64,000 bases of DNA from positions 58,607,246 through 58,671,245 of the forward strand of contig CM058239.1 of assembly GCA_030180135.1 (NCBI GenBank). The letters are read 5' to 3'. The notes under the pieces are model-generated. The model was not told the DNA's origin. It did no database searches and worked only from the letters and a program-made list of their open reading frames with translations. The position numbers and the translations under genes are program-made. Within the stretch, counting starts at the first letter, position 1; the number at the start of each line of letters is the position of its first letter. This stretch comes from Orychophragmus violaceus (taxonomy: Eukaryota > Streptophyta > Magnoliopsida > Brassicales > Brassicaceae). Positions 62,734 to 64,000 of this stretch are shown here, one piece after another.

Positions 62734-64000
62734 GAGGCTCATCAGTCTAAGTTCTCAATTCATCCTGGCCAAACCAAGATGTACCATGACCTCAAACGGT
62801 ACTATCGTTGGGTCGGGATGAAGCGTGATGTAGCTGACTGGGTGGCCAAGTGTCCAACCTGTCAGCTTATCAAGGCTAAACGCCAAGTCCCGAGTGGTTT
62901 GTTACAAAGCCTTCCCATTCCGGAATGGAAATGGGATAACATAGCTATGGACTTTGTAACGGGTTTATCTACGACCCGGAACCGGCGAGATGCCATCTGG
63001 GTTGTGGTAGATAGGCTCACCAAATCCGCCCACTTCTTGGCCATCAAGAAGACGGACTGAGTGGGGAAGCTGGCTGAGATATACATTGATGAGATCGTGA
63101 GACTTCATGGGATCCCATCAAGTATAGTTTCAGACAGGGACGGCCGGTTTACTTCTTATTTCTGGCAAGCCTTCCAGAAGGCCCTGGGAACGAGAGTGAA
63201 CATGAGTTTGGCTTACCATCCCCAGACGGACGGTCAATCCGAAAGGACCATACAAACCCTAGAAGACATGCTAAAGGCGTGTGTTCTTGAATGGGGCGAC
63301 TCATGGGAGAAGTTTCTACCCTTGACCAAGTTTGCGTATAACAACAGTTATCACACAAGCATCGGAATGTCGCCTTATGAGGCTTTGTATGGGCGGCCTT
63401 GTCGAACTCCACTATGCTGGACTGAGGTTGGAGAGTCAAGTATAATTTGACCAGACATAATAGAGGAAACAACGGAACGAATCCGATTCCACAAGGCCAA
63501 GATGAAAGAAGCTCAAGACCGTCAAAAGAGCTATGCAGACAAGAGAAGGAAGGACCTTGAGTTCGAAGTAGGCAACAAAGTCTACTTGAAGATGATCACT
63601 TTCAAGGGTCGGGCCAGGGTTTCCAAGCGTGGCAAGCTTGATCCTAGATATTTGGAACCGTTCCGAATCATTGAACGGGTTGGGGGCGGTCGCCTATAAG
63701 TTGGATTTGCCAAGTGAGATGGACGCATTTCACAATGTATTCCATGTCTCAAAGTTGCGCAAATGCTTAGGGGATCAAGACATAGTTGGGCCTGAGATTC
63801 CAAGGGAACTTAGGCCAAACTTGACCATCGAAATCCGGCCACTCCGAATCCTAGATAGGATGGAAAAAGCAACCCGAAAGAAAGTGGTCCAAATGGTCAA
63901 AGTGGAATGGATCCACAATGGGATCAAGGAGATTACTTGGGAGACCGAGAATAGGATGAAGGCCGACTATCCAGAGTGGTACAAAAACCTTGACGCGGAT
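62734..64000 (+). pseudogene. pol: Y integrase and chromodomain-like tail, cut by window end
   Basis: The zinc domain (HPGQTKMYHDLKRYYRW...CPTCQLIK), core (PIPEWKWDNIAMDF, VSDRDGRF, YHPQTDGQSERTIQ, AYNNSYHTSIGMSPYEALYGR) and C-terminus (FEVGNKVYLK) are present. A shift at the G-run near 63690 leads to FHNVFHVSKLRKC and a chromodomain-like end (LRILDRMEKATRKKVVQMVKV, EITWETENRMK). Stops are TGA 63058-63060 and TGA 63448-63450. The reading runs to the window edge, so the 3' LTR lies outside. Confidence 0.9.

Larger units (their letters stand above)
50271..64000 (+). mobile_element. Y: Tekay-like Ty3/Gypsy chromovirus, 3' end outside the window, carrying E5
   Basis: An LTR split by E5, then an initiator tRNA-Met PBS (58948), gag, putative intron, protease, RT, RNase H, integrase and chromodomain-like tail running off the window. 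The 5' edge is uncertain (50271 or 50275) because no 3' LTR is visible for comparison. It is related to E1 but clearly diverged from it. Confidence 0.8.

Overview
This is a plant nuclear window made almost entirely of nested LTR retrotransposons. I see no intact host gene, rRNA gene or tRNA gene. A Brassicaceae genome, probably pericentromeric heterochromatin, fits best: most elements are Athila-lineage Ty3/Gypsy (tRNA-Asp type primer site, Athila ORF-1 family gene) mixed with Tekay-like chromoviruses (initiator tRNA-Met type primer site, C-terminal chromodomain-like tail). The family assignment is from recalled domain signatures; the species is not determined.

Layout. (1) E1, 46-22328 (+), is a Tekay-like chromovirus with ~2.1 kb LTRs and target duplication GTGTC. 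Its pol is split by E2 (4670-11197, +, Athila-type, right end deleted together with the middle of E1's RT) and by E3 (11342-18017, -, Athila-type, duplication CGGAT). (2) 22329-26262 is older debris: a tRNA-related SINE-like head, a broken coiled-coil coding remnant, a minus-strand Tat-lineage RNase H/integrase remnant, an LTR-like fragment and a (TC)n(TA)n microsatellite. (3) X, about 26263-50270 (+), is a decayed Athila element that still shows gag, PR, RT, RNase H and IN. Its 5' LTR is split by E4 (27328-36441, +, duplication AACAT) and its gag by a Ty1/Copia element C1 (38060-45429, -, duplication CATCT). Its 3' end is cut by Y. (4) Y, about 50271 to the window end (+), is a second Tekay-like chromovirus. 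Its 5' LTR is split by E5 (50812-58312, +, duplication AGACT).

How the parts relate. E2-E5 have LTRs, tRNA-Asp type PBS, a gag-protease or shortened gag reading frame, sometimes the Athila ORF-1 gene, and polypurine tracts, but no RT, RNase H or integrase. They are non-autonomous (TR-GAG-like) and would depend on an Athila related to X. LTR pairs counted by eye give the order: C1 (no difference seen in 666 bp), E5 (about 4 in 1187), E2/E3 (about 7-8 in 1.1-1.2 kb), E4 (about 19 plus a 38-bp indel), with E1, X and Y older.

Most interesting signals. (a) Both chromoviruses carry a 99-nt, phase-1, GT-AG segment with an in-frame stop exactly between gag and protease, suggesting a splice switch between Gag and Gag-Pol. 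(b) The Athila elements share small RNA-structure candidates, some with compensatory changes: GNRA-loop hairpins in the LTR leader, a double hairpin just after the gag/pol stop, and a hairpin just before the polypurine tract. (c) All Athila elements are sprinkled with paired CGATCG-centred palindromes about 20-22 bp apart, in LTRs, UTRs and even inside coding sequence.
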